NCBI RefSeq assembly: GCF_918797505.1
Contig: NC_092795.1
Location: 5,737,434 to 5,801,433, forward strand
Direction of reading: 5' to 3'
Length of the DNA stretch: 64,000 nt
DNA from: Bemisia tabaci
Taxonomy: Eukaryota > Arthropoda > Insecta > Hemiptera > Aleyrodidae
Below the pieces are notes generated by a model. It ran no database searches. It was given only the letters and a program-made list of their open reading frames with translations, and had not been told where the DNA came from. Position numbers and translations under genes: made by a program. Numbering within the stretch: position 1 is the stretch's first letter; every line of letters starts with the position of its first letter. Positions 36,501-45,936 of the stretch are shown piece by piece.

Positions 36501-39500
36501 AGTATAGGTATCCAAGCATTAAAACGGTCCAAAATCTCTGATCGCGTGATTCGTGGGAAAAAAGAGGGAAAAAAAACACGTATACAAAACTTCCCCTGTA
36601 AACTCTCTGTAAGTAAGTGGTTGAAAAAAACTGGAAGTTGATGAATTTTTTGATAAAATGAGTGGAAACTTGAAATTCTGGCATCAAAATATGCCTTTTG
36701 AGAATTTAACCATTAAATTCATTGGTGACATGCATTTTAAAGTCACGAATTGGACAATTTGCGCGAGGAATTTGTATTGCTATGCGAGAGTATGTTTCAT
36801 AAGCTGAGTTCACGGTATTTTTGACAATTTTTTCCCGAGCAGGAGGCCACGTCCCTTGACCCTCTAAGGCGCTTCGCGGTCTGACTCTCTAAAGCGTTTC
36901 GCGCCCCAGGTTTTATGCGTTTCGCGGTACTTTATATGAAATTATTTTTCTAATATGAAAACGTGGTGATGAAAAGCGTTGTATATGATGAGGTTTGATG
37001 CTTAGTGACACCATAGGGTGAAAAAACGCGATTTTACCATCAGTTGATTTTAAACAGTTTCAAAATAATCAGCCAGTCTCGTATAAAATGTTTATATGAG
37101 AGCATGATTAACAGAGACGGGTCCAGCAATTCCTGGATTTCCTCCTTTAAACCTGTGTTGAAGAATCGATTCTTTTCGGAGCACCTTGCGACTTCAAGAA
37201 TCGATACATTTTAATAGGTTTAAATGGAGAAAAGACAATGTTGCCAATTTGTTTGATCCGCCGATAATGGTAAATTACGCTTAAATGGACTGAGTTAAGC
37301 AGAAAGGAACCAACCCACATTTTGGACAAAATTGAGTTATGAGTGGTTTTGAACCCAACCACTGCTCTACTATCTATCACCAAAAATTCAAAGTTTTTGT
37401 TGGAGCAAATTTTGCAGAAATTGAACTTGAATTATATCTTTTACATTAAGTCACATGCAGGAGCCAAACTTTAAACCTCTTTTTCTCGGGTCGATCTCGA
37501 TGTGGCTTGGTTCCTTTCTGTTTAACTCCGTCCAAATAATTACTTAGTGGGAACATCGAGATGGTTTTAAAGTGCGGATCGTGAATCGATGAGAATGGAG
37601 AATTTGCATGCAATTTTTTTATTTCTTCATATGAAAGTGCTTTAAGAGCTGAATTCACAGCATTCGTTATAATTTTTGTCTGATAAGGGAAATAGTATAA
37701 AAATAGATTTAAAAGTGAAAAAATGCACCGCCTAGTGACGTCATCTGGCGGTATTTTCCATTTAAACACACGTATTTTGGCAGATTAGATCATTTTGTCA
37801 TATCTTCTCCAATCGTTGTTCAATCCATGAACGAGGGATATTCTCGTGTTCTCGTGTTTAACTCACTCAGTAGCTTCCACTTAAACACGAATTTCATCAC
37901 ATTTTAGACACCTGTAAATTCTCTTTTGAGACTGATACTGACTAATACTGAGTCGATTTGCGGTTTGCAATTACTTATTGAAGATTTCCGTTTTTGCAGA
38001 ATATCGAGGACTTCATTCAACGAGGAGGCAACGCGGGTTTCATTTACGTGAGCATGGGCTCATCTGTTCAGACAGCCAACACGCCTATTCACCTGAGGAA
38101 GTTATTCTTGTCGGTCTTCTCGAGACTTCCATACCAAGTCCTCTGGAAGTGGGACGATGCCATAGCCAATGAACTGCTACCGAGAAACGTCATGCAAAGT
38201 CGATGGTTCCCACAACAAGACTTACTGGGTGAGTTTAATAGCACGGATTGTGATTTCTGACCTCTCATGTGCTCATTTTGTCATAGAGTTTTACGTTGAT
38301 CCATCGGAGTAATTTCCACAATTTTCCAATTGTCATTCGGTGATAATCTCCATACCGACGCACAGTGGATCGAGTCAATTGGAAAGGTCGGCTAAGATTT
38401 TGAAACTTTAAACGGTTACAACTCCGTTTATACAAAACTTCGAGGTTCTAAAAGTAGTTTCATTGGTTTTCTCAAAAAATGTTCTTCTTTAAGCACCCCT
38501 TGTTTAAAATGTGACGAAATAAACATCAAAATTTGGAGTTTTAGTCAAAAATGTCATGTCCGATCTCTCTAATTTACTCGATCCTCTTGTGCGACGGTGA
38601 AACATTGCAGACTTCCTGCCATACTTCATTACATTATTGGAAAAGTACTCAACATCAATTCTGTAAATATGTTGTGATTTTTTTCTCCTGGTTTTAAAAC
38701 AAATTTTATGAAAATTTCAAAGGATGATATTGATTTTTTCTCCTTCAAAAAAGTGAAATGTGTTGGCGAAGACTCCTAAACACCGCAAAAACGACGACGT
38801 CAAACCAACTTTGCTTGTGATGAAAGAAGTGCGATCTTAAAACGCCTTCAAAATGCGGATAGGCAAATTGCGTTATCTGCCGGAACAAGCTCGTCAAGTC
38901 TGTTCTCTACATGGAATTTGAGCAGAGGCTCTTTAAAACGGGTTAATTTTGAACACGGACATTTAGAAATTCTTGTTTCTTAACTGTTGCAAAATAAACA
39001 TTCTCGTTTTTTACCGAAATGAATTTTTTGAACCATTGGATGTATGCTCAAAAATTCATTTATTACTGGCGTAAAAAATGGCTGGAGAACACCATCCTTT
39101 CATATGTGTGTCACTTAAATTTTTATCAAGCTGGAAATTTAAAGATCCATTATTGTCTTAGGTTTTTGTTTCTTCCATTCTTTGTTCTTTTTTTATTAAA
39201 ACAGCGGAAAAACTTTTATTGCATACTAAAACGGTTTGATCTTCAAGATAAGATCTAAAAATTAAGAATTTATCCATAATTTTCAGACTCTTTATTCAGA
39301 TCTGTTAGAAAAAAAACCATTCCGCAGTGTATTAGAACTTTACATTCAAAAATCTGATCATGATTTAAATATAGCTCAAGCAGTTCTGATACTTCTTTCC
39401 GACTAAAGAATAAAAAAGAAATAGTGGTGAACCAAAACGCAATAATTTTTTCTGGCATACCTTTAAGTCGTGCTTTTAGGATTATTTTGACAAATTTTGG

Positions 39501-41316
39501 AAATCAGTTTTGTGTAAGAAGATATGATGCATTTCGGCATGCTTGACCACAAGGGTTTCACAGATGCCTTAAAAATCAAACATTATCGACAGAACGAACG
39601 TCTATCAAATTGCTTCAGCTCAAAGACTGTAGATTCACCTTTCCACCTAAATAATTTTCAATTGCTGACCAATACGAAAAAAAGAAAAGAAAAATGAAAC
39701 AATCGAAAGAGTTAGAAATAATTTTACTTTTCAGGTCATGAGAAGATTCGAGGATTTGTCACACACGGAGGACTGTTGAGTTTGTTTGAGACGATTTATC
39801 ACGGGGTGCCTGTGGTCGTCTTACCAGTTTTCTGTGATCACGATGCAAACGCCGAAAAGGCGGTTCGAGACGGATACGGCTACAGACTCGAACTCAGATC
39901 ACTGACTGAACATAAACTGCTCAACGCCATCAGCTCCATTGTTTCAAATCCTAGGTAACCACTACAATTTATTTAACTTAACTTTTGCACTAACGCCTTC
40001 CTTTGATAAAACGGTAGCAGTAGCCTAGCGAGCTTTGCGATATATCTGTCGCAGGCAATTAGCAATCGCCGGCAATTTGTTTGTTTCAATAAATTGCAAT
40101 AATGCGCATCGGCATAATGCAATTTTTAAGGGTTATGGTCTTCAGAAATATGAGCTCGGCTTGAAACGCCTTCATTTTTTGTGATACTCTACGCTTTGTC
40201 ACGATGTTAGTTTAGTTGCCTGTCCGATCTCAACCCAACTAATGTCACGTAGTTCACTACACAGTCTTCTAAGTGTGCATATTCCTGCCATGTTTTTAAA
40301 GATATATAAATGTCTATTCCCATTATAGGCACATAATCAGCACTCTAGTCTTGTTCTTTTATTTTTAGAATTTTATGATTTTCTATATTTATTCACCACT
40401 GGTTTGTAAATTACCAGCGATTGCCAATTACCTGCGACGTATCGTCTCCCTCTACACGAAAGAACGTAACTACATTTCAATGTTGCCTCATTTCTCCTAG
40501 CAAATTGCAAAGAGAAAAATCTCGGGAATTGCCCACTGAAAGTCTCCCTAACTTTTTTCCAGACCTCATGCACAAATCAGAAAAATTTCAAACAAAAATT
40601 GCGCACAATACTTCCTTGGAAAAAATTGATTTTTTGGTTCAGTTTTGCAACCTTGGAATGGAGTTCCGTTCCTTCGTCCGAGAAACGACGATATTATCTT
40701 TAGGTCCATCAGAATCTCAAAATATGACCTGTGTGTTTTTCTTGCATTGCCGCACAATGGACTGAGTCAATCGGAGAAGTCGGACAAAATTTGAAAACTT
40801 TGAACGCTAATATTTTCGAAAATATGAAACAAAAAAGTTCAAAAGTGGTTCTATTGGGTTTTCCGTGAAATTTTTTTTCAAAAACACTCCTTGAAATTGA
40901 ATTTGTGACTATGTAAATATCAAAATTTAAAATTTTAGCCGAAAAATTTATGTCCGACCTCTTCTACTAGCGCGGTCCTTTGTGTGCCGTGGCGCTTTAA
41001 CATAGTATATTTCTCTTTTGTCAGGTTCCTAGAGCAAGCTCAAAAGAGGTCGAACCTGCTGCGAGACCAGGCGGAGACCCCGATGGACACGGCCATTTTC
41101 TGGACGGAGTATGTCCTCAGACACCGGGGCGCCTACCACCTACAGTCTCCTGCCAAAGACATGAGCGTCATCCAGTACTATTCCATCGACGTTCTACTCC
41201 TCATGCTTGCTGCTCTCTACTCAATTGTAATTATTGTAAATAGACTTAGGAGAGTGGCATCAAAACTGCAAAATACACTCTCCTATAAGTTATTGGTTAA
41301 GTCGAAAATAAATTGA
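24198..41316 (+). CDS. UDP-glycosyltransferase (UGT), complete six-exon gene
   Basis: Coding exons 24198-24560, 25106-25363, 29201-29443, 38000-38228, 39735-39954 and 41025-41316 join in frame (phases 0,0,0,1,2) to 534 residues plus TGA, a normal insect UGT length. Family role: ER-membrane, lumen-facing transfer of sugar from a UDP-sugar to small lipophiles such as plant toxins, pigments and insecticides. Visible: hydrophobic signal peptide (about residues 8-24), GTRSH with the likely catalytic His37, Asp148 in FELLIID as the likely partner, a C-terminal donor-binding half with SMGSS (306-310) and the 44-residue signature W357 to H400 including THGG, one membrane span (about 493-510), then a basic cytosolic tail. 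Odd: the signature ends Asp399-His400, where the family normally has Asp-Gln. Intron 3 is 8.6 kb and full of MITEs. The ATG lies one base after a possible 3' splice site (gtgcag|aATG), so a non-coding upstream exon is likely. Very sure of family; substrate unknown. Confidence 0.95.
25106..25363 (+). CDS. UGT exon 2
   Basis: Codes residues 122-207 (ACKAM to SLVQR). Acceptor is a pyrimidine tract plus ttcag; donor is gtgcgt. It includes FELLIID, whose Asp148 aligns with the Asp that activates the catalytic His in UGTs, followed by a conserved P-E-C. Confidence 0.92.
25503..25778. mobile_element. MITE in UGT intron 2
   Basis: Left arm atgccgcaatcacacgctga, right arm tcagcgtgtaattgcggcat. Arms also share gaatgtggaagtca. 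A smaller palindrome (tgaattttgcgcg/cgcgcaaaattca) is at about 25571-25599. Confidence 0.8.
26688..27114 (+). repeat. Palindrome module, copy 1
   Basis: Runs from gtccctgcatcatatgatg to gtatctgtaaccac. It contains a GC-rich lead (gtgcggcgtgctgccggcgc), the long palindrome, a GC-rich follow-on and a tail with gcaaaataaatcgagatact. About 430 bp; a same-orientation copy is at 30545-30983. Confidence 0.85.
26793..26870. repeat. 78-bp palindrome, two mismatched pairs
   Basis: Centre at 26831/26832 (gcattgc|gcaatgc). Left arm tggcgcctgcaaacctaaca and onward mirrors the right arm, with two changes (cctgc against gtagg; gatactt against aggtatc). Confidence 0.93.
27241..27531. mobile_element. MITE, CACGAAGGAACGTAACT family
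   Basis: Left arm cgtcgttcccttcacgaacg, right arm gagttacgtttcttcgttcg followed by agagac. Middle shares ttcaattttgcaaaatttct and atgcaaaaatcagaa with the other copies. Confidence 0.65.
28291..28410. repeat. Perfect 60-bp tandem duplication
   Basis: The 60 bases starting gtcggacagtatggggatac (28291) and ending cattcccatgactca follow each other twice without one difference. Confidence 0.97.
28543..28756. mobile_element. GCCGTGCTAAGG MITE, trimmed copy
   Basis: Left arm ggaaaaacgccgtatgaaca, right arm cggcgttcttccttaatacg followed by gcag. Directly followed by another copy at 28761. Confidence 0.75.
28761..29142. mobile_element. GCCGTGCTAAGG MITE split by a palindromic MITE
   Basis: Ends ctgctgtgactagggaaaac and gttcttccttagcacgacag. 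The 121-bp palindromic element 28857-28977 sits in its middle. Confidence 0.85.
28857..28977. mobile_element. Palindromic MITE, GGACGTATTTCTGCC family, copy 3 (nested)
   Basis: Ends ggatgcattctgccaaacag and ggcagaaatacgtcc. It is inserted after gaatattt and followed by attttatttt, so it is younger than the host MITE. Confidence 0.88.
29201..29443 (+). CDS. UGT exon 3
   Basis: Codes residues 208-288, starting VHNAAL after ttttgagcag and ending KPLPK before gtaggt. The segment YPRPYLPNVAEV followed by KPLPK is the usual end of the N-terminal half of insect UGTs. It lies directly downstream of MITE copies ending at 29142 and directly upstream of another starting at 29488. Confidence 0.92.
29506..29785. 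mobile_element. Nested MITE with CACAGTTATTATACCG arms
   Basis: Arms about 80 bp long: left gagaaaaaaaacacagttat through cacacgggatt and ggtagtagaaccgt; right is the mirror image ending ataaccgtgtttttttttct. The centre holds short tands such as accgtgttcaccg. Confidence 0.85.
29791..29830. repeat. 40-bp perfect palindrome
   Basis: aggcaactctcggatattca is followed directly by its exact reverse complement. The sequence is the inner arm of the GCCGTGCTAAGG MITE. Confidence 0.9.
30473..31055 (+). repeat. Palindrome module, copy 2, flanked by a 73-bp direct repeat
   Basis: The flank acaaacgcactgcattttac through gccctttaagt occurs at 30473-30546 and again at 30982-31055 in the same orientation. 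Between them is the module 30545-30983, similar over its length to 26688-27114. Lies in UGT intron 3. Confidence 0.85.
30639..30716. repeat. 78-bp perfect palindrome
   Basis: All 39 pairs match around the centre 30677/30678 (gcattgc|gcaatgc). Outer arms tagcgcctac and gtaggcgcta. Pairing continues outward for five more bases after one mismatch. Confidence 0.97.
31374..31596. mobile_element. GCCGTGCTAAGG MITE, left-truncated
   Basis: Begins inside the left arm (ttcgagagttgctaaatttc) and ends ttttttcttagcacgacag. Confidence 0.7.
31647..32063 (-). mobile_element. GGTAAAATTACC-palindrome MITE, copy 2 (inverted)
   Basis: 417 bp. Ends cactgaaaaaaaaaatctcg and gccgagaattttttttcagtg. Reverse complement of 10423-10835; both contain the unique word gaaccctggattctt or its complement. 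Confidence 0.88.
32452..32673. mobile_element. Hairpin MITE with CACTGGTAAAAAAA ends
   Basis: Left arm cactggtaaaaaaaaacctc then ttggttcaagagtgcagttt; right arm mirrors it, ending gaggttttttttttttacca then gtg. The centre has a tandem doublet of gaatcaatgcaaaatccgctt. Confidence 0.88.
33123..33720. mobile_element. Element with CACTGTTAAA ends
   Basis: Left end cactgttaaacatcaatgat, right end ggctttttaacagtg; about 600 bp including a nested 118-bp hairpin (33151-33268). Same terminal word as the larger element at 59260-60393. Confidence 0.65.
33151..33268. mobile_element. Nested hairpin MITE
   Basis: Arms atttggagtgtagccgagtg and tggctacactccaaat, with ctagaaataatgtaaaattt pairing with its mirror; loop about 30 bp. 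Confidence 0.85.
33721..35557. other. No exon or repeat recognised (UGT intron 3)
   Basis: AT-rich intronic sequence with only short frames that match nothing known. Confidence 0.4.
35558..35679. mobile_element. Palindromic MITE, GGACGTATTTCTGCC family, copy 4
   Basis: Ends ggacgtatctctgtcaaaca and gacagaaatgcgtcc; 122 bp, same centre as the other copies. Confidence 0.85.
35776..36027. mobile_element. GCCGTGCTAAGG MITE, diverged
   Basis: Left arm ttgccctgctaaggaaaaac, right arm gacattcttcctatagcctc. Last copy of this family that I see in the window. Confidence 0.6.
36297..36462. mobile_element. CAGTGGCGTGGCG-family MITE, degraded ends
   Basis: Core words tttatcgattgatctgtcat, gttcgcgacgaacacc and taatcgatcattcacgc match the family; the outer ends are eroded. 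Confidence 0.55.
37115..37275. mobile_element. Palindromic MITE (CCAGCAATT...GGATCCGCC type)
   Basis: Words gggtccagcaattcc, gatttcctcctttaaacctg and, inverted, ataggtttaaatggag and tttgatccgcc. A better copy is at 55120-55276, a fragment at 46676-46692. Confidence 0.6.
38000..38228 (+). CDS. UGT exon 4 (start of donor-binding domain)
   Basis: Codes residues 289-364 plus one base. It begins NIEDFIQ, contains GFIYVSMGSS and VLWKW, and reaches WFPQQDLL, the start of the UGT signature. Acceptor tttttgcag, donor gtgagt. Confidence 0.94.
38353..38599. mobile_element. MITE, CGACGCACAGTGGATCGAGTCAATTGG family
   Basis: Left arm accgacgcacagtggatcga, right arm ttgtgcgacggtg. Inverted relative to 11387-11633; another copy at 40749-40988 and pieces at 55085-55340 and 56902-57005. 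Confidence 0.75.
39735..39954 (+). CDS. UGT exon 5 (UDP-sugar signature)
   Basis: Codes residues 365-437 plus two bases. It carries GHEKIRGFVTHGGLLS, the conserved E383 and GVP, then PVFCDHDANAEKAV. The last signature residue is His400 (CAC at 39839-39841) instead of Gln. Acceptor tttcag, donor gtaacc. Confidence 0.94.
40442..40691. mobile_element. MITE, CACGAAGGAACGTAACT family, in UGT intron 5
   Basis: Left arm tcgtctccctctacacgaaa, right arm ttcgtccgagaaacgacga. Near-complete. Confidence 0.8.
40749..40988. mobile_element. MITE, GATCGAGTCAATTGG family, next to UGT exon 6
   Basis: Left arm ccgcacaatggactgagtca, right arm ctagcgcggtcctttgtgtg. It ends only about 35 bp before the exon 6 acceptor, so it may supply part of the branch-point region. 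Confidence 0.65.
41025..41316 (+). CDS. UGT exon 6 (C-terminus, membrane anchor)
   Basis: Codes residues 438-534. It contains RSNLLRDQ, the PMDTAIFWTEYVLRHRGAYHL block typical of UGTs, one transmembrane span rich in L, I and V, and a tail with several R and K. Stop TGA at 41314-41316. Its acceptor follows a 240-bp MITE ending near 40988. Confidence 0.94.
41307..41312 (+). terminator. Likely UGT poly(A) signal next to the stop codon
   Basis: AATAAA lies just before the TGA at 41314-41316 and is followed by a T/GT-rich stretch (41317-41345). If used, the 3' UTR would be only about 20-30 nt. A second AATAAA is at about 41374. Confidence 0.5.
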
Positions 41317-41377
41317 TTATATTTTGTTCATTACATTTGTGATTTTTCCGCACGCTCAAAAGTCCTCAAGCTAATAA

Positions 41378-41636
41378 ATCGACGGCTAAAGTGCGAAACC
41401 ACGTAATTTTAGTAAGCCGTTTCAAAATGCCCGCTTTTATTTTATTTTCCCTAAGAGAAACAAGCCATCTTTATAGCTTGAAATTTTTACAAAATATTCT
41501 GCTGGTAAAAAAGAAAAATTAAGGAAATTTCCGTGAATATTGTTGACTAGTTTTTCAAGGAAACCATGAGGCATGAGAGGATTTATCGCTGTAACGTTAG
41601 AAAAGGAGGTACGTGGTTTTGCACTGTGGCCATCGA
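41378..41636. mobile_element. MITE just downstream of the UGT gene
   Basis: Ends atcgacggctaaagtgcgaa and gcactgtggccatcga, inner ccacgtaattttag and gtacgtgg. Related to 12632-12893. A further fragment is at 41820-41935. Confidence 0.65.
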
Positions 41637-41939
41637 AATGAATTGCATCATTCTTTCAGACTCTTCTTATAGTTAATCCGTGTATCTATTTATTTTGACG
41701 GTAGAACTAGCAAATGACGAATCGCAATTTAATCATATTTCATTTTTGAAATAAAAGAAAAAAAATCACCTTTTTACGAAGAACTGTCAGCAAATAATGT
41801 CGAGGGAACGAAAAATACCAAAATAAATTTTGTGGAAAACAACGACACTCTTTAAAAAAGTAAAATGTGACAGAAGGTTTACAACGTCGCGAAGTAAGCT
41901 ACGGGTTTGGCACTTCCATCGTCGATTTATTTGGAATCT

Positions 41940-43073
41940 AAGCTAAAAAACGAGATTTTCTAAAGGCATGGGGATTACGTAATGAAGACATAAACCTTTG
42001 AACATACTTTACCTTAAACATAAAGCACCGAGTGGTATAATTTCATTTTCGCCGTGGGAGAAAATACGTTGAAAACATGATATAACAGTGGAATGTTTAA
42101 CTCGTGTATCTTGTTTTGTCGCTGAGCAGATTTCCGATCACTTTTTATTCTTTCTGTAGAAAACTTTTTAACGTCGTTCCTTAAAAATTCCCTACTTTTC
42201 CCCTCAGTGTAAGGAATGTTTGGTACTATGATTGGTGTTGTTCCGTTTTCCATTAGAGAAATAAAATAGCAGAAACTTTCAAATACCGCAATCACTATAA
42301 ATTTTGTAAATGCTACCGTTGACAAGTTAAAGCTGAAGTTTCGGGCTAATGTCCACAATTGACATTCAAGAGTTTTCAAAGTTGATATGTTTCGTTCACT
42401 AGAAACGAATTAGAGAAAACATGGAAAAATAAAAAATAACCCTCTTTTCACGTGTTGAGATCCGTTTTTAGGTCGAGCAAAATGAATTCTCTGTTCATCA
42501 AAATGTATACCTACCGGCTACGCCGCGCTTAAGTGCCGTGTACTTTTAAGCTGTGTGAGTAAAAATTGGTGCTCATTTAATATGCTCTTTTACAAGAGTG
42601 GATATCGAGTCTTTGAGGGGAAAATATTGAACACGCGGCTTTTCTATCGCAAAGACAGAAAATTATAAAGAAAATTACTGTCTGTCTCTCTTTTCTCCTT
42701 GGTTCGTTGTAAAATCGGAGCCTATATCTTTCATAGCGATGATAAGTATCCGTGCTCGCATAACGATTGCCCAATAGAAATTATTTATGAGCCCATCACT
42801 GGAGAAATCCACCCCTTATAGATGCATAAAAAATATGCAAATATTGGCTGAGAATCGCGAAGAGACGAGCTATTTTAATTTTACGCGTCGGTTTTCTTCT
42901 CTTATCTTTCTTCCCATCCTACCCTTCTGAATATGTTTTTTAAACTCTTTCATACTCTTCCCTGAATAGCTCAAAGTTACAGGTTTGGGGTGTGAAGAAA
43001 GAGATGGACTAATTTAATAAGAGAGGTGGTGCAAGACCTATCAAGGTTATAAAACAATATTCCAAACGGTTAT
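41940..43073. other. No gene seen between UGT and the TIR element
   Basis: Unrecognised AT-rich sequence without convincing exons on either strand. Confidence 0.4.
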
Positions 43074-43675
43074 AGGACATTTCGTCAACGATTTTTTTTT
43101 CCGCGCACCTGTTTTTTCCAGTAATTTACGTCCACGCGGTTTTTCGGCACGAGAGTTTTGTCCACGTGCCAGTTGAGACCCAAAGTTAATTGGCCCACCA
43201 TGTAAATACAAACGACAATTGATCGTGACGTTTTTGGATGAAAATGTAAAATGTCTTGGAAGAATGAGGGTTTGCTTGTTTTTTTGTTTTGTCTGTTTGG
43301 TCCAACGGAGAATAATATATAGTTGAGAGTTTTGGTAAACATGGGGGACCGTCAATTCCATGAGTCAAAATTCACTAAAACTCTCTACACCTCTTTGGTG
43401 TAACAGGACTTAAGTATCTTTCAAGATTTTCCCACCTTGTTATACCTGCGCAGAATAAACCTCTATGTTTGCCTCAAATAAAGGCTCTTAGATTTTTCCA
43501 GTGTACGATAATGTGTATCTTGATTTATTTTGCGAGGAAAGATCTGTGCTTTTAAAGGATGCATGTCATTCTTTATACGTTCAATTTCGTATAATACTGT
43601 GCAACACCTCTGTTGTGAAATAGTTGCTTCAGGTGCCGCCGCACGGCGGTCGGGCAGCCAGCGCGATACGAGCAT

Positions 43676-43751
43676 TGGCACCTACAAACCTAAGTGGATA
43701 CTTCAAGCATTGTGCAATGCGTGAAGTATCCACTTAGGTTTGTAGGCGCCA
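43676..43751. repeat. 76-bp palindrome, three mismatched pairs
   Basis: Centre at 43713/43714. Arms tggcacctacaaacctaagt and its mirror. It has aagtggatac where the 26.8 and 30.7 kb copies have acagggatac, on both arms. Confidence 0.93.
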
Positions 43752-43976
43752 GTGAGCCTCTCGCGCTGGCAGCACGCCGCTCCGCTCTGTTAGGCTTTCA
43801 TATTTATACTCGCATAGTCAGTGTTTTTTAACTCATGATTTTGAATGTTTGCACACTCTGCATTGATTATTCTCATTTAAATTGATGGGAAAAAAATATG
43901 TTTCAATTTATCAAAGGAGAATAATAATATAATGTGTGTTTTTTAAATATTGATGGTTCCGTGTCAAATTCAACAC

Positions 43977-44236
43977 GGAAAAAACGATTTTAGGGCTGGT
44001 ACCTGCACCGAAGGTCCCAGCCCTAACCGGGTAGGTAAAATTGCTTCACCTCCACCGGCGTAGGGGCAGGCCCGGCGTGCATAGAGCCCAAATCTACCTG
44101 CCTCAGGGTTCAGCCCTACTTGGTAAGAGCCAGACCCTGTCCAGGTAGGGCTGGGCCTTACCCGCGCAGGGCCTGCCCCTGTGGCGGTGGAGGTGAAGCA
44201 ATTCTAGGGCCCAGCCCTAATCTCGTTTTTTCAGTG
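43977..44236. mobile_element. GC-rich MITE nested in the large TIR element
   Basis: Ends cacggaaaaaacgattttag and taatctcgttttttcagtg; long arms with ggtgaagcaatt and its complement. The sister element at 55340-56901 lacks it, which shows an empty site near 55957. Confidence 0.88.
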
Positions 44237-44436
44237 AATGATTTCCAAAGCACTTTAATTTTTTCTTTTTTATTTTGCGCTTTTATAGTGCTGCAGCGAG
44301 GTGTACGCGCAACCAAACGCTCAAAATTTGACGTATTTGACTCTAAAAGATCGATGTACAAATGGGTGAAAACTAAAGATTCTGTGCTTCTTGGTTTTTT
44401 TCCTCTTTTTTTCTTTTTTGCAGTTTTTGTCGGCAC
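44158..44436 (-). pseudogene. ORF remnant shared with the sister TIR element
   Basis: Codes [34 protein letters not shown] and [10 protein letters not shown]; the same words occur in the frame at 55586-56017. No family recognised. The end near 44236 runs into the nested MITE. Confidence 0.3.
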
Positions 44437-44868
44437 AAGAGCGGCTTATTAAGATTAATGTCACTTGGAAAAGGTTTTACGAATATTTGTCGCGTTTAAA
44501 AAATATAAATGTTTTCAAAATGAAGTAAGAATTTCGTAAAGAAAAAATTTAAAAAAATAATAAAAGTACTTATACATATTATGAGGTATATTGTACATCG
44601 AATATTTAATGGATGGACATAAAACCAAATATTCACCAATGACAATTTAAAAAGATGATTCAAAAGGAGAAAGTAATAATATTTCATTCAGAAAGTGAGC
44701 TTCACCTCCTTCTCTCTCAATTTCTCATTTCCATATTGTCAATATAATATTTTACATACCGACTAAAATATAACGCCTGCACCAAGTCACCGTTGCTTAT
44801 TTTACGTGTAGCCGTAAAGTACTGGACAAAAAAGGTGCGCGGACAAAAAATAGTTGACAAAATGTCTT

Positions 44869-45249
44869 GAAACCTTCCAAACAAAGAAATGTATGGGCAT
44901 ATTTTGAAATCAGATCATTTTTCGTTATGACCTAATTCTACAAAAAAGTGACTCGTCTTTTATGATTTAAAATTAATTTAATTATTCGCGGGGTCAGCGC
45001 GCTATGTGCAATCTGCAAATTTTGGATATTTATTGGCTCCTTAAACGCAATAAATATCACTAATTAATGACAATATTGCGTGAAAGAAATTCAGTTTATG
45101 AGAGAAGTAAGATCGAAAAAGTAAATTCACGGTTATTACGTGTTCCTTCTTCCTGCCTTTGGTTTTTGAATAAATCTACAACACAACGCGAGTAATACAA
45201 AAACGACTTAAATGGAACTAAGGCCGCTCAGATACAAACATAAAATAAA
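44869..45249. other. No gene seen
   Basis: Short AT-rich interval between the TIR element and a hairpin MITE. Confidence 0.4.
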
Positions 45250-45251
45250 AA

Positions 45252-45418
45252 GCCCGGGACGTTTTGCGGTGTCACACGCGAATTTTCAACCAGCAAAAAA
45301 AAGAAGATAAAAAGAAACACACGGTGAGCCTTACCGCTATCATAGTGTGTTTCTTTTTAATTGTCTTCCTTTTTTACCGATTGAAAATGCTAGTGGAATA
45401 CCGCGAAACGTCCCGGTT
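45252..45418. mobile_element. Hairpin MITE upstream of the cuticle-like gene
   Basis: Left arm cccgggacgttttgcggtgt, right arm ataccgcgaaacgtcccgg. Centre aagaaacacac and gtgtgtttcttt also pair. It lies about 400 bp upstream of the TATA box. Confidence 0.85.
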
Positions 45419-45831
45419 TTTATTTTTATGGTATTTTTTCATTATTGAGGCCTTATTTCCATTTTAAGTTGTTTCTTTATCATCCCCTCTGGACGACCAA
45501 GTTGTTGTCTTATCAACACGAGTAAGTTGCACATGAATAAGAAACAAAATTGAGAGTTTGTGGAAAATGAAATTGCCGTACGGTAAAATTGTAAGAGATA
45601 CACCGCGAATTCGACGAGCTGTGAGGAAGAGGTTTAGGAAACTCACGTTCAAGTCGTTACGTGCTGATTCGGATGTCCGCTTGGAGAACTAATTTGAATT
45701 AAATCACTTCACACAAATCGGAAATTAGATTGGAGTAAACATTCATTAAGGTATCGCCTGCGGTGTTTAGATAATCGCCTTCTGAATGTTTTTCAGTTGT
45801 TTTACTTTTAATAATGGAAAGTGTCGGCTTG

Positions 45832-45838
45832 TATAAAA
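45832..45838 (+). promoter_or_regulatory. TATA box of the cuticle-like gene
   Basis: TATAAAA lies 93 bp upstream of the ATG. Transcription would start near 45862 (agcatcaatc), giving a 5' UTR of about 60 nt. Confidence 0.75.
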
Positions 45839-45924
45839 GTGCTCACATCCGAACCAAGAGCATCAATCGCTTTTGTGTCTCTGATTTGCTAACAGCAACC
45901 ATCCACAGCCAACCCAAAACCACC

Positions 45925-45936
45925 ATGAAATTCCAA
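45925..45936 (+). CDS. Cuticle-like gene, exon 1 (MKFQ)
   Basis: A 12-nt coding exon after the leader accatg, with the consensus donor CAA|gtaagt. It is too short for ORF finding; identified from the TATA box, the leader and the in-frame second exon. Confidence 0.88.

Larger units (their letters stand above)
43074..44868 (+). mobile_element. Large TIR element with palindrome module, copy 1
   Basis: Ends aggacatttcgtcaacgatt and agttgacaaaatgtctt, with inverted repeats of about 65 bp including ccgcgcacctg...cagta. About 1.8 kb, of which 260 bp is a nested MITE. It contains the palindrome at 43676-43751. The reverse-complement copy is 55340-56901. No intact transposase. Confidence 0.85.
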
